NCBI GenBank assembly: GCA_007132975.1 | Contig: SLNO01000005.1 | Coordinates: forward strand, 1 to 51,510 | Origin: Balneolales bacterium | Lineage (GTDB): Bacteria; Bacteroidota; Rhodothermia; Balneolales; Natronogracilivirgulaceae | Length of the DNA stretch: 51,510 nucleotides | Direction: 5' to 3' | Shown: piece by piece, positions 17,303-25,309 of the stretch | Numbering within the stretch: position 1 is the stretch's first letter | Layout of the letters: each line of letters begins with the position of its first letter | Program-made: the position numbers and the translations under genes | Notes under the pieces: model-generated | The model's database searches: none | Told to the model about the DNA's origin: nothing | Seen by the model: only the letters and a program-made list of their open reading frames with translations

Positions 17303-18442
17303 TTAAAATAGCCCACACTGCTCAATTATCCCAGCGAATAGCCGGATTCCCGTATCGAGGATTTCGTCCGGGAAGTCGTACCGGGTGTCATGCAGATGTG
17401 AATGGTCCTCGCCTGCTCCCAGCCCTATCAGTGCTCCCGGATAGCGCGCGGTGAACCGGCCGAAGTCCTCCGACCACGAGAACGGGTGTTCCATGTCCCT
17501 GGTTTCCGGAACGGCCGATAACCCGGAGGCCGCCTTTCTGGCGATTTCCACCGCGTCGTGGCTGTTAACGGTGGGATGGAAGACCTCCGTCCATTCATGC
17601 TCAAAAGCCAGTCCGTGCGCAGCCGCTGTTTTCCGGGCAAGGTCCACCGCCTCCCCGCGCAGCAGTTCCAGGTCTTCCGGCTCCCAGGCACGCAATGTGG
17701 CCATGATCGTCGCCCGGCCCGGGGTAGTGCCGAATGCGGGATCGCCAATGCGCACGTGGATCACGGTTGCAAGTCCAAACCGGCCGGTTTGCAGCACCCT
17801 TCCGGGGAGTTCCCCGAGCGCCGGTATCAGGGATGCCACGGCCGGCGCGGGACTGCGCCCCTGTTCCGGATGAGCCGCATGCGCCGTATTGCCTGTCAGG
17901 CGAATGATGAGCCCCGCCGATCCGGCGGCAAATACCCCCGGACGGAGCAGCACCGAATGGAGGGGGAAACCAGGCAGATTGTGGATGGCAAAGGTGTAAT
18001 CCGGGGCAAGGCCGGACAATTTGTGATCTTCCAGCATCTTTTCGGCACCCTCTCCGGTCTCCTCCGCCGGCTGAAAGAGCAGGTATACCTTGCCGCGCGC
18101 TGGCGGATGTTCCCGCAGCCAGTGCGCGAGTCCGATCAGTATGGCCATATGTCCGTCGTGGCCGCATTTATGTGCCACGCCATCATTGTGTGAGGCATGG
18201 GGCATGGAAATGGTCTCATCAATGGGCAGGGCATCCAGTTCGGCCCGGAACATCAGGCCCAGACCCGGACGTCCGCTGTCGATGGTGGCCAGCAGCCCGT
18301 GTCCACCAATTCCCTCGCGGATCTGCTCCACACCGGCTTCGCGCAATACCTGAGCAACATATGCAGCCGTCTGCCGCTCCCCGTGCGCCAGCTCGGCGTG
18401 CCGGTGCAGCTGCTTGCGAATGTCGGGCAACCCTTTTAGCAT
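17303..18442 (-). CDS. M20-family amidohydrolase (N-acyl-amino-acid/hippurate hydrolase type)
   Basis: M20D enzymes cleave N-acyl or peptide-like amides from amino acids with a binuclear metal centre in the cytoplasm. Metal-site motifs are AHKCGHDGHMA (the Cys and His ligands of the hippurate hydrolase group), FQPAEETGEGA (catalytic Glu) and a late His in LHDTRYDFPDE. The central dimerisation domain holds TAHAAHPEQGRSP. Length 380, typical. The start is ATG 18442, because AAGGAG lies five bases upstream. The ATG at 18457, whose frame includes that ribosome-binding site, is less likely. The acyl donor is unknown. In context it may deacylate amino acids or cell-wall fragments for the two racemases. 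Confidence 0.9.
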   Translation of the reverse strand: MLKGLPDIRKQLHRHAELAHGERQTAAYVAQVLREAGVEQIREGIGGHGLLATIDSGRPGLGLMFRAELDALPIDETISMPHASHNDGVAHKCGHDGHMAILIGLAHWLREHPPARGKVYLLFQPAEETGEGAEKMLEDHKLSGLAPDYTFAIHNLPGFPLHSVLLRPGVFAAGSAGLIIRLTGNTAHAAHPEQGRSPAPAVASLIPALGELPGRVLQTGRFGLATVIHVRIGDPAFGTTPGRATIMATLRAWEPEDLELLRGEAVDLARKTAAAHGLAFEHEWTEVFHPTVNSHDAVEIARKAASGLSAVPETRDMEHPFSWSEDFGRFTARYPGALIGLGAGEDHSHLHDTRYDFPDEILDTGIRLFAGIIEQCGLF

Positions 18443-18447
18443 AGCAT

Positions 18448-18453
18448 CTCCTT
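18448..18453 (-). promoter_or_regulatory. Shine-Dalgarno site that fixes the M20 start
   Basis: A perfect AAGGAG on minus with a five-base gap to ATG 18442. It lies inside the longer open frame that begins at 18457, so it argues that the shorter protein is made. Strong sites of this kind are uncommon elsewhere in the window. Confidence 0.7.
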
Positions 18454-18466
18454 CCATGGCTTGGGA

Positions 18467-19078
18467 TCAGTACAGCCGACCCAGGACAAGCTGCGGATCC
18501 GGGTAGGTCCGCAACGCCTCGTCACGGTTTTCCGGGGCCACTACGCCAGGCATATCGGGTTCGGCGGGACGTTCACGGGAGAGCTGGAAGTGCAAATGCG
18601 GTACCCATCCGCCATTTTCATGCTCCCCGCCCACTTCGGCAAAGGCCTGACCGAGCTTCAGGGCCATTCCTACCGATACTTTTTCAAGCGATTTTCTGCT
18701 CAGATGCCCGAAAAGCGCATAAACCGGTGCTTCTGGGCTCCCGTCGAGGGCAATCATGTGCTCCGTGATGATGGTCGGGCCATAGTCACCCGGCTGATCG
18801 TTATCGCGGAAAAAGAGCACGCGCCCATCGGCGAAGGCATGGACCGGTGCGCCCTCCGGTACCCAAATATCCACCCCCATATGGATGTTGCGCACTCCTT
18901 TGAACAGCCCGGTGGTGTACATGTTTTTCCGGACCTCGTTGTAGCGTCCGATGGAGGGCGGATCCAATGAAATACTCTCCGGGTGGTATCCCTTCGAGAG
19001 ATCCAGCACCTCCCATTGCTCGCCGATATCGATCACAGGATGGAATCCGGTACCTTTATGTGCTACAGGATGTTTCAT
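18467..19078 (-). CDS. M23-family metallopeptidase (LytM-like), no signal peptide
   Basis: M23 enzymes are zinc endopeptidases that cut peptidoglycan cross-bridges or peptides. The zinc ligands are visible: H-x3-D in HMGVDIWVPEGAPVHAF and HLHF near residue 160, with the catalytic-site FGHLS in between. At 203 residues it is little more than the catalytic domain. I see no signal peptide or membrane segment, so unless it is exported another way it would act in the cytoplasm, perhaps on imported wall fragments. It is followed 24 bp later by the M20 amidohydrolase and preceded 42 bp upstream by the racemase-like gene. Confidence 0.85.
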   Translation of the reverse strand: MKHPVAHKGTGFHPVIDIGEQWEVLDLSKGYHPESISLDPPSIGRYNEVRKNMYTTGLFKGVRNIHMGVDIWVPEGAPVHAFADGRVLFFRDNDQPGDYGPTIITEHMIALDGSPEAPVYALFGHLSRKSLEKVSVGMALKLGQAFAEVGGEHENGGWVPHLHFQLSRERPAEPDMPGVVAPENRDEALRTYPDPQLVLGRLY

Positions 19079-19120
19079 TGCCGCAGTTTGGAGTGGGTGT
19101 GGAAGTGGACGTGACGCTGC

Positions 19121-20191
19121 CTATTCCACGTATTTGTCGATGTAGTTGGAATTCATAAGTCCAAGGGCACCAACGTACTTAAGCTGGAATTGCACCATAT
19201 CCCCCACTTTCAGGTCCTTGTTGTTCTGACCGACGTTGACCACGAGCATGTCCGAGCTGGCATCCACAATCTCAATGTCTTTGCTTTTTGGGATGAGGAA
19301 ATCGGGCTGGATGTCGAGGTAGCCGATATCAAGGATGGCCCGGAAGGCGGTCTTGCCGTACAGGTCTTCGTCGATCTCCAGGGTCTCACCTTGCGGATTG
19401 GCGGCCAGTTCACCGCTGGGGACAAGAGGCTTTTCGTGGATTTCGATCACCTGTGTGAAAAGTTCGAGCACGGATGACTCCATACCCTCGATGATCTCTC
19501 CGCTGAACAGGTCCACGCCGAAATAGAGTGCCTCGCCGATGCGGAAATGGTTTACACTGTCGGGCAGGTCTCCGCGCAGGATGAGCGGCAGCACCACGGT
19601 GGTGCCCCCGGAGACCCACCGGATTTTGCGGTTGAATTTGAGTTCGATGATCTGTTTGTAGAGCGCCAGCTGGATGAGCTTGTCGGAGCTGGGCATCACC
19701 CCGTGCAGGCAGTTCAGGTTGGTTCCGAGTCCGATCACTTCGATGTTCGGGAGCCGGAAGATCTCACCGTAAAAGTCGATGAGTTCCTCTCTCATGACCC
19801 CTTCGCGCAGGTCCCCCATCTCGATCATGATGATGATCATGTGCTTGCGGTCCTGTTTGACAGCCTCGTCGGAAAGCAGCCGGATGGTCTCCAGCTCCGT
19901 GTTGAAGCTGACATCGGCATATGTGACGATTTCCGGGATGTATTTTTTAGGCGGGGGTTTGATGTAGACGGTCTGCACATCCGGATCTATGTTTTTTATG
20001 ACCTTGAGGTTGCTGACGCGGGAGTCGTGGATTTCACGTGCCCCGAGTTCGATCACTTCACGGATGTATGCTTCGTTCCCACAAAAAAGTTTTGTGACGA
20101 CCCCCCATTCGATGTCATGGTCCTTGAACAGATGTTTCAGGAAATCGTAATTGTGCCTGAGTTTGTCGCGGTAGAGCTTGAGATAGGCCAT
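19121..20191 (-). CDS. Ornithine/alanine-racemase-family PLP enzyme
   Basis: An alanine-racemase-fold protein of the COG3457 type, which includes ornithine racemase and enzymes of unsettled substrate. The PLP lysine is in VVTKLFCGNEAYI near residue 34, followed by GAREIHDSRVSNL, as in that group rather than classical Alr. LGTNLNCLHGVMPS and RWVSGGTTVVLPL carry the phosphate-binding part. It has 356 residues, normal for the group, and no signal peptide. The stop is one base from the GNAT gene start region, so the two are tightly coupled. Inference: interconverts the D- and L-forms of a basic or other non-alanine amino acid. Confidence 0.85.
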   Translation of the reverse strand: MAYLKLYRDKLRHNYDFLKHLFKDHDIEWGVVTKLFCGNEAYIREVIELGAREIHDSRVSNLKVIKNIDPDVQTVYIKPPPKKYIPEIVTYADVSFNTELETIRLLSDEAVKQDRKHMIIIMIEMGDLREGVMREELIDFYGEIFRLPNIEVIGLGTNLNCLHGVMPSSDKLIQLALYKQIIELKFNRKIRWVSGGTTVVLPLILRGDLPDSVNHFRIGEALYFGVDLFSGEIIEGMESSVLELFTQVIEIHEKPLVPSGELAANPQGETLEIDEDLYGKTAFRAILDIGYLDIQPDFLIPKSKDIEIVDASSDMLVVNVGQNNKDLKVGDMVQFQLKYVGALGLMNSNYIDKYVE

Positions 20192-20192
20192 A

Positions 20193-20648
20193 TTATTTTT
20201 TCAACCTCATTTCCACATATTTACTGGTAAAACCGATACGCTCGTAGAGTCGTCGGGCGGGGTTGTCGGGCTCCACATGCAGCGCCACATCCCCATTGGC
20301 CGTTTGAATCGCCTTTTCCATAAGCATTTTCCCGATACCGCGTCCCCGGGTCTTGCCGTCCACGGCGATGTACACCAGGAGGTTTTCAGGCACGAATTGG
20401 CTCATTCCGGTGTCAAGCATTACGGATACGCCCAATATGGGCCCATTTTTCTCACTCGCAACCAGGATAAATCCCCGTCGGCATTCATTTTTCCCGAGTG
20501 CATAATCGAGGCATTTCATGATCTGGTCCCTGGGGTCACGGAAACGGTCGAGGTGCGCGTGCAGGAAATCCGCGATATCATCCTGCGTGACAGTTGCTTC
20601 CCTGTGGTTTTCAGGTGTAATGGTTTCAATAGTAACTGCTGAATTCAT
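20193..20648 (-). CDS. GNAT-family N-acetyltransferase
   Basis: A 151-residue GNAT enzyme, transferring an acetyl group from acetyl-CoA to an amine. The acetyl-CoA pyrophosphate loop is RGRGIGKMLM (about residues 101-110), preceded by the strand LLVYIAVDGKT. The C-terminal NPARRLYERIGF is the usual last helix and turn. The N-terminal 45 residues are helical and variable, where the acceptor binds. It lies upstream of, and one base from, the racemase gene. With the M20 amidohydrolase downstream, an acetylation/deacetylation pair acting on an amino acid is conceivable. The acceptor is not shown by the sequence. Confidence 0.85.
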   Translation of the reverse strand: MNSAVTIETITPENHREATVTQDDIADFLHAHLDRFRDPRDQIMKCLDYALGKNECRRGFILVASEKNGPILGVSVMLDTGMSQFVPENLLVYIAVDGKTRGRGIGKMLMEKAIQTANGDVALHVEPDNPARRLYERIGFTSKYVEMRLKK

Positions 20649-20755
20649 ATGATAACGAAGAAACTTATAATTAAGATTAAATCTGATGTACTTGTTTTAG
20701 TTCAATGAAAAAATGCCGTCTATGGCAAAAAGAGAATGCAAGTCCGGGTGACCGG

Positions 20756-22228
20756 TCATGCTGTTTTTCTGTCCGGTAACCATACAGAGAAGCTCACGAA
20801 TATGACCAGCGAAGCGGCCAGACCAAAGATAATTGGATCGAGACCCAGCGGCATGGAAAACTGCAGGGGAATTTCGAAAGGCAGGTTCGGGTCAGAAAAC
20901 AGTGTGAGCAGGAGTGTAAGTGTTCCGCCGGTGATCATGGACCACCAGGCGGCTGCGTTGCTGCTGCGTTTCCAGTACAGGCCGCCGATTATGGGGACCA
21001 GCAGTGCCGATACCATGAACGCGTAAGAGTAGAGCATGATCTGCAGTACCGTGTCGAAGACGGCCGCCAGCATGAAAGCCAGCACCCCAAGTGCCAGTGT
21101 CACAATCTGGGACAGCCGGATCATGGAAATCTTCTTTGTATCTATCCTGAACACTTTTTCGATGATATCCGTTGTCACATTGCCGGACGCCGCCACCAGG
21201 CAGCTGTCAGCGGTGGACATGATGGCTGAAAAGTAGGCCGACATCATCAATCCCATAAGACCGATCGGCAGCACCGTGCGAAGCAGCATCGGAAGTCCCT
21301 CCTCCTGATGCATCTGGGAGGCCGACTCGTAGCCCATATAGGCGAACATGCCCTGTTCGGCGGCCACATAGGCAAACAGTCCGAGCAGCACGCCCATGAA
21401 TGCCATGATGGGCCATTCCAGCAATCCGGCCAGATACCAGGCCTTTTGGGCATCTTTCTCCGAGCGCGTGGCGTAGATCCGCTGGTAGAGGGTCATGCCC
21501 ACGAACCAGATTGGCAGGATGGTGATGCCCCAGTTGACCAGCTGCTGCCAGCTGATATTACGCAGGGAGAGCATTTCGGGCGCCACCGTGTCCCGTATAA
21601 CCTCGAATCCGCCTACCGACATGTAGCCGACCGGTATGCCGATGAAAATGAGTCCTCCTAGCAGCAGGATCCATTGGAAGGTATCCGTGTAGATGACGGC
21701 CTTGATCCCGCCCATAACGGTATAGACGATGATGATGAACGCCATCAGGTAAAGCGCGGTGTCGAGGCTCATGCCGTCAAAGGAAGCCGATGCCAGACGG
21801 GCCCCGGCCAGCATCTGGGAGCTGCTGAAGCCAACGTAGCCGATCGCCGAAATAATTCCAGCCAGAAATGCCACCCTTGCATTGAAAAAGTGGCTGAAAA
21901 CCTCAGGCATGGTGAAAAAACCTTGTTCTGTGGATAGGTTCTTGACCTTTGGGATCAGAAATACCGCGGCAAGCCAGGCACCGAGCAGACCGGTGAACAG
22001 CATCCACGAACCCGAAATGCCCATGACGAACCCGAGTCCGCCAAGACCAATGGAGAACCCGCCGCCGACATCGGTGGCCACCACCGAAAGGCCCACGTGC
22101 CGGTAGTCCATTTTTCGCCCGCCGATATAGTATTCCTCCGCACCCTTGTTCCGGAAATAGAAGTAAACACCGATGCCAAGAATGATGATGAAATAAAGAA
22201 CAAAAACCGTCAGATCTACTGGATTCAT
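20756..22228 (-). CDS. Sodium:solute symporter (SSS family)
   Basis: A Na+-coupled importer of the LeuT-fold SSS family (relatives carry proline, pantothenate, sugars and other small solutes). About 13 hydrophobic helices are visible. TM1 starts with DLTVFVLYFIIILGIGVYFY, followed by EEYYIGGRKMDY, and the sodium-site region is around GLMMSAYFSAIMSTADS in TM8-9. The start is ATG 22228 (MNPVDLT); the open frame reaches 22270 but would put a charged tail before TM1. It heads the minus-strand run toward alr and has a good promoter candidate 30 bp upstream. Substrate unknown; the neighbours point to an amino acid or small peptide. Confidence 0.92.
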   Translation of the reverse strand: MNPVDLTVFVLYFIIILGIGVYFYFRNKGAEEYYIGGRKMDYRHVGLSVVATDVGGGFSIGLGGLGFVMGISGSWMLFTGLLGAWLAAVFLIPKVKNLSTEQGFFTMPEVFSHFFNARVAFLAGIISAIGYVGFSSSQMLAGARLASASFDGMSLDTALYLMAFIIIVYTVMGGIKAVIYTDTFQWILLLGGLIFIGIPVGYMSVGGFEVIRDTVAPEMLSLRNISWQQLVNWGITILPIWFVGMTLYQRIYATRSEKDAQKAWYLAGLLEWPIMAFMGVLLGLFAYVAAEQGMFAYMGYESASQMHQEEGLPMLLRTVLPIGLMGLMMSAYFSAIMSTADSCLVAASGNVTTDIIEKVFRIDTKKISMIRLSQIVTLALGVLAFMLAAVFDTVLQIMLYSYAFMVSALLVPIIGGLYWKRSSNAAAWWSMITGGTLTLLLTLFSDPNLPFEIPLQFSMPLGLDPIIFGLAASLVIFVSFSVWLPDRKTA

Positions 22229-22257
22229 TTGATTTTTTCGGTTTTTCAGGACAACCT

Positions 22258-22289
22258 CAAAGATTGCCATTAATCAAGGCAATAGCAAA
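22258..22289 (-). promoter_or_regulatory. Promoter candidate with built-in inverted repeat, symporter operon
   Basis: On minus, TTTG (22289-22286), a 20-bp spacer and AATCTTTG (22265-22258) match the Bacteroidota promoter at seven of eight -7 positions. The expected leader is about 20 bases to ATG 22228. An inverted repeat ATTGCC-N9-GGCAAT (22263-22283) lies in the spacer and touches the -7 box, a natural place for a repressor or activator site. Confidence 0.45.
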
Positions 22290-22377
22290 CCTGCATCCTT
22301 TATGATATTGTTTTATATTGGCAGGTTATTGCAAATGCAACAGCATATCGAAAACAAAAACAACAGGACAGCGACAC

Positions 22378-22478
22378 ATGAAATGACCATGACCATAGCC
22401 CGGACGCACAGAAGTATGATTAAATCGTCATGGACATTCTATCTGACATTATAAATCCAACATTTTAAACAGATGAAA
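22378..22478 (+). repeat. Dispersed ~100-bp repeat, single monomer (locus 2), ending at the OsmC start codon
   Basis: One monomer of the family described at 7906-8104. It runs from ATGAAATGACCATGACC to TTTAAACAG ATGAAA, 95 bp between the two ATGs. The stretch 22413-22478 closely matches the distal monomer of locus 1 (8004-8069 on the other strand), sharing ATCCAACATTTTAAACAG and CATTCTATCTGAC. The last ATG of the repeat (22473) is the start codon of the OsmC gene, so the repeat forms that gene's whole immediate leader. Confidence 0.8.
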
Positions 22479-22892
22479 ATCCAGCTCAAACGCATTGATG
22501 ACGCTTTCCACCTGGAAGCGGTCAATGAACTCGGAAAAACCATAGAGATGGACGGGGCGCCCAAGATCGGCGGCTCCGACAAGGCCCCCCGCCCCATGGA
22601 GGTCCTGCTTATGAGCATGGCTGGCTGCAGTTCCATGGACGTGCTCGACATCCTTAAAAAGCAGCGCCAGCATGTGGAGGATTTTCACATTGAGGTGCGT
22701 GCAGAAAGGGAGAAGGACAAAACCCCGGCCCTGTTCACCGAAATTCACCTGCACTTCCAGCTGAAAGGAGACCTTGATGAAAAAAAGGTGGAGCGTGCTG
22801 TGCGCTTGTCGATGGAAACCTACTGCTCTGTTGCCAAAATCGTTGAAAAAACAGCGAAAATCACATGGGAGTGGTCCGTCGATAATGGGTAA
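22473..22892 (+). CDS. OsmC-family peroxiredoxin-like protein
   Basis: OsmC/Ohr proteins reduce organic hydroperoxides with two cysteines, or bind related thiols, in the cytoplasm. The 139-residue protein has both: the nucleophilic Cys in SMAGCSSMDVLDIL near residue 51 and the resolving Cys in METYCSVAKIVEKT near residue 118. It belongs to the general OsmC group, not clearly Ohr. Its start codon is the last ATG of a dispersed repeat element, and there is no Shine-Dalgarno sequence other than what the repeat provides. The next gene, a histidine kinase, begins 77 bp downstream on the same strand. Confidence 0.9.
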   Translation: MKIQLKRIDDAFHLEAVNELGKTIEMDGAPKIGGSDKAPRPMEVLLMSMAGCSSMDVLDILKKQRQHVEDFHIEVRAEREKDKTPALFTEIHLHFQLKGDLDEKKVERAVRLSMETYCSVAKIVEKTAKITWEWSVDNG

Positions 22893-22969
22893 TCACCTGT
22901 TGCTGCCTCTCCTCGCCGCGCCACTCCACCCACTTCCAACATTTCGAAGATTGAATGCCCTGAATTTGC

Positions 22970-23959
22970 ATGAAAGTAATTGTACCTGACAAGGAATCTG
23001 CCTTGAGCAAGCTTACTCCGTCACAGATAAGTGAGCTTGAGATGCACTCGTTCATCAATCTGATGAACGTGATAGTGATGCAGCTTCAAATACTTTCAGA
23101 GGACCATCAGCAGAGCCGGAATCTGGATGACACCGTTACTCTGACCTCCAAGTTGCTGAACGAGGTCCGCAGCGGATCGATAAACGGCTTGTTCCCTCAA
23201 AGGATGCTTGAATACAAAAAACTTGTAAAAAAGACCCTCCGGGATCTTGAGAAGAAAGTTTTGGCGGCTCGAAGGCCAGAAAACAACCTTCCCGTTAAAA
23301 GCGATAACGCACAAATGAACGGGGTTGTGACCTCTCTGGAGGAGCTATCCGAGGCGAAGGACCTGTTGGATGACACCCTCAAACAGCTGGATATTCGCGT
23401 TGAGGAACTTGCCCTTCGACTGCTTGGCTCCGAAGTTTGGCAGGAAACCCGGGTGGAATCTCTTCGGGATGAGTACGTTGTTTACCTCAAAACGCTTGAA
23501 AAGAACAGCAGGGGCCGGTTTCGAATTGCGATAGATGGAGCGCGCTTGAATGAAAGTGACTACCTGGTGCTTACTGATATAAGGTCCGACCTGGGAGATG
23601 TGATTTTTACAACAGTTCTTTTCAAGGACGTCATGCGCGACATTGTGTCCAATGCCCGAAAATACACACCCCTTGGTGGAACAATCCGATTTTCGCTGCA
23701 TCAGCAGAAAGACCGGCTGCATCTGTGTGTCTCTGATACCGGAATCGGCATTCCGGAAGATGAGCTCCCACTTGTTTTCGAATACGGGTACCGCGCGAGT
23801 AACGCCAAATCCATACGTACCATGGGTGGTGGTTTTGGCCTCACAAAGGCGTTGCACGTGGTGAGACAATTCCGCGGCGATATGTCGATTGCGTCAGAAA
23901 CGGGCAATGGGACGACAATTTCAATAACACTGCCGATACCGGAAACCGCCCTTACCTGA
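22970..23959 (+). CDS. Stand-alone sensor-less histidine kinase (HATPase)
   Basis: A 329-residue cytoplasmic protein with a C-terminal GHKL ATPase domain. The N box is RDIVSNARKYTP, the G1 box DTGIGIPEDELP and the G2 box RTMGGGFGLTKA. The first 190 residues are helical with coiled-coil character. A possible phospho-acceptor is the His in EMHSFINLMNVIV near residue 26, which resembles an H box without the usual HE/HD pair. There is no membrane segment, PAS, GAF or receiver domain, and no response regulator next to it. It ends 10 bp before the MetZ-like gene. It could be a kinase taking its signal from a partner, or a regulator acting by ATP-dependent binding. Confidence 0.8.
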   Translation: MKVIVPDKESALSKLTPSQISELEMHSFINLMNVIVMQLQILSEDHQQSRNLDDTVTLTSKLLNEVRSGSINGLFPQRMLEYKKLVKKTLRDLEKKVLAARRPENNLPVKSDNAQMNGVVTSLEELSEAKDLLDDTLKQLDIRVEELALRLLGSEVWQETRVESLRDEYVVYLKTLEKNSRGRFRIAIDGARLNESDYLVLTDIRSDLGDVIFTTVLFKDVMRDIVSNARKYTPLGGTIRFSLHQQKDRLHLCVSDTGIGIPEDELPLVFEYGYRASNAKSIRTMGGGFGLTKALHVVRQFRGDMSIASETGNGTTISITLPIPETALT

Positions 23960-23969
23960 TCAGGGGATT

Positions 23970-25130
23970 ATGAAAAAAAAATTTGAGACAAATGCGATCC
24001 GGGAACAAACAGAACGCTCACAGCACCGCGAACACTCCGTCCCGGTATACCTGACTTCAAGTTTCGTTTTTGACTCGGCGGAACACGGACAAGCGCTCTT
24101 TGCCGGTGATACAGAGGGCAATGTGTACAGCCGCTACAGTAATCCCAATACCGACGAGTTCATCCGCAAGATCTGCACTCTGGAGGAGACAGAAGACGGA
24201 ATTGCCACGGCCTCTGGCATGGCGGCAGTATTTGTGAGCCTGGCAGGATTGCTGAGCAGCGGTGATCACCTTTTGGTGGCACGCGCTGTTTTCGGATCCA
24301 CCCACCAGATCCTCACGCAGCTTCTTCCCCGCTGGAACATCAGCTATACGTATGTGGATGCCACCCGGCCGGAACAATGGGAAGCTGCACTGAGGCCGGA
24401 GACCCGGATGCTTTTTCTGGAGACCCCGTCGAATCCTGGACTGGAGCTGATTGACCTTGATTTCGCGGGTGAGTTTTCACGCAAGCATGGACTCATCCTC
24501 AATGTAGACAATTGTTTTGCTACTCCATACCTGCAGCGGCCGGCTTCATCCGGGGCGGACCTTGTGGTCCACTCCGCAACCAAATTCATTGACGGTCAGG
24601 GCCGGACCCTCGGCGGCATAGTGGCAGGCAGGGCCGATCTCATTGAGCAGCTTCGCTTCTTTGTTCGCCACACCGGACCGGCGATGTCCCCCTTCAATGC
24701 CTGGGTGCTGTCAAAGAGCCTGGAGACACTTGCCGTGCGAATGGATCGCCACTGCGACAATGCACTGAAACTTGCGCAGTTCCTGGAAGGGAGGCCTGAA
24801 GTCACCCGGGTGCGTTACCCTTTCCTGCCGTCACATCCGCAATACGAACTGGCACGCAAACAGATGAAACAGGGCGGCGGCGTTCTGGTTTTTGAAATAT
24901 CCGGTGGTTTCGATGCGGCTTGCCGCTTCATCGACCGCCTTCAAATGCTGTCCATTTCCTCAAACCTGGGCGATTCGCGAACGATTGTGACACATCCCGC
25001 ATCCACAACACACTCAAAACTCACGGAGGAGGAGCGGCTTGCAGTGGGCATAACTCCCGGGCTTGTGCGCATCTCGGCCGGACTCGAACACATCGACGAT
25101 ATCATATCCGACGTTGAGCAGGCGCTGTAG
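23970..25130 (+). CDS. metZ: O-succinylhomoserine sulfhydrylase-like PLP enzyme (MetZ type)
   Basis: A Cys/Met-metabolism PLP enzyme of 386 residues. The group replaces the activated hydroxyl of homoserine with sulfide (MetZ) or cysteine (MetB). Visible are YSRYSNPNTDEF (substrate and phosphate contacts), the PLP lysine in HSATKFIDGQGRTLGG, and ETPSNPGLELID. The GQGR after the lysine is typical of O-succinylhomoserine sulfhydrylases, so I prefer MetZ to MetB or cystathionine gamma-lyase, but specificity cannot be proved from the sequence. It is the second gene after the histidine kinase, with a 10-bp gap suggesting co-transcription. Confidence 0.85.
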   Translation: MKKKFETNAIREQTERSQHREHSVPVYLTSSFVFDSAEHGQALFAGDTEGNVYSRYSNPNTDEFIRKICTLEETEDGIATASGMAAVFVSLAGLLSSGDHLLVARAVFGSTHQILTQLLPRWNISYTYVDATRPEQWEAALRPETRMLFLETPSNPGLELIDLDFAGEFSRKHGLILNVDNCFATPYLQRPASSGADLVVHSATKFIDGQGRTLGGIVAGRADLIEQLRFFVRHTGPAMSPFNAWVLSKSLETLAVRMDRHCDNALKLAQFLEGRPEVTRVRYPFLPSHPQYELARKQMKQGGGVLVFEISGGFDAACRFIDRLQMLSISSNLGDSRTIVTHPASTTHSKLTEEERLAVGITPGLVRISAGLEHIDDIISDVEQAL

Positions 25131-25309
25131 CTTGCCTTAAGCCGCTGGCGCCTGTTTACAAGTATTTGAAAGTGCGCGTCTTTTGCCACGTGATCCCTTC
25201 AAAAACCCCTCCTGTCTGTTTTTTCCCGCTATTTATCGAAACATTTGAGTGCCTGATTTCGTAATTTGATTGTTTATTTCACTTTACCGGAAATTGCTCA
25301 CCCAGGGAC

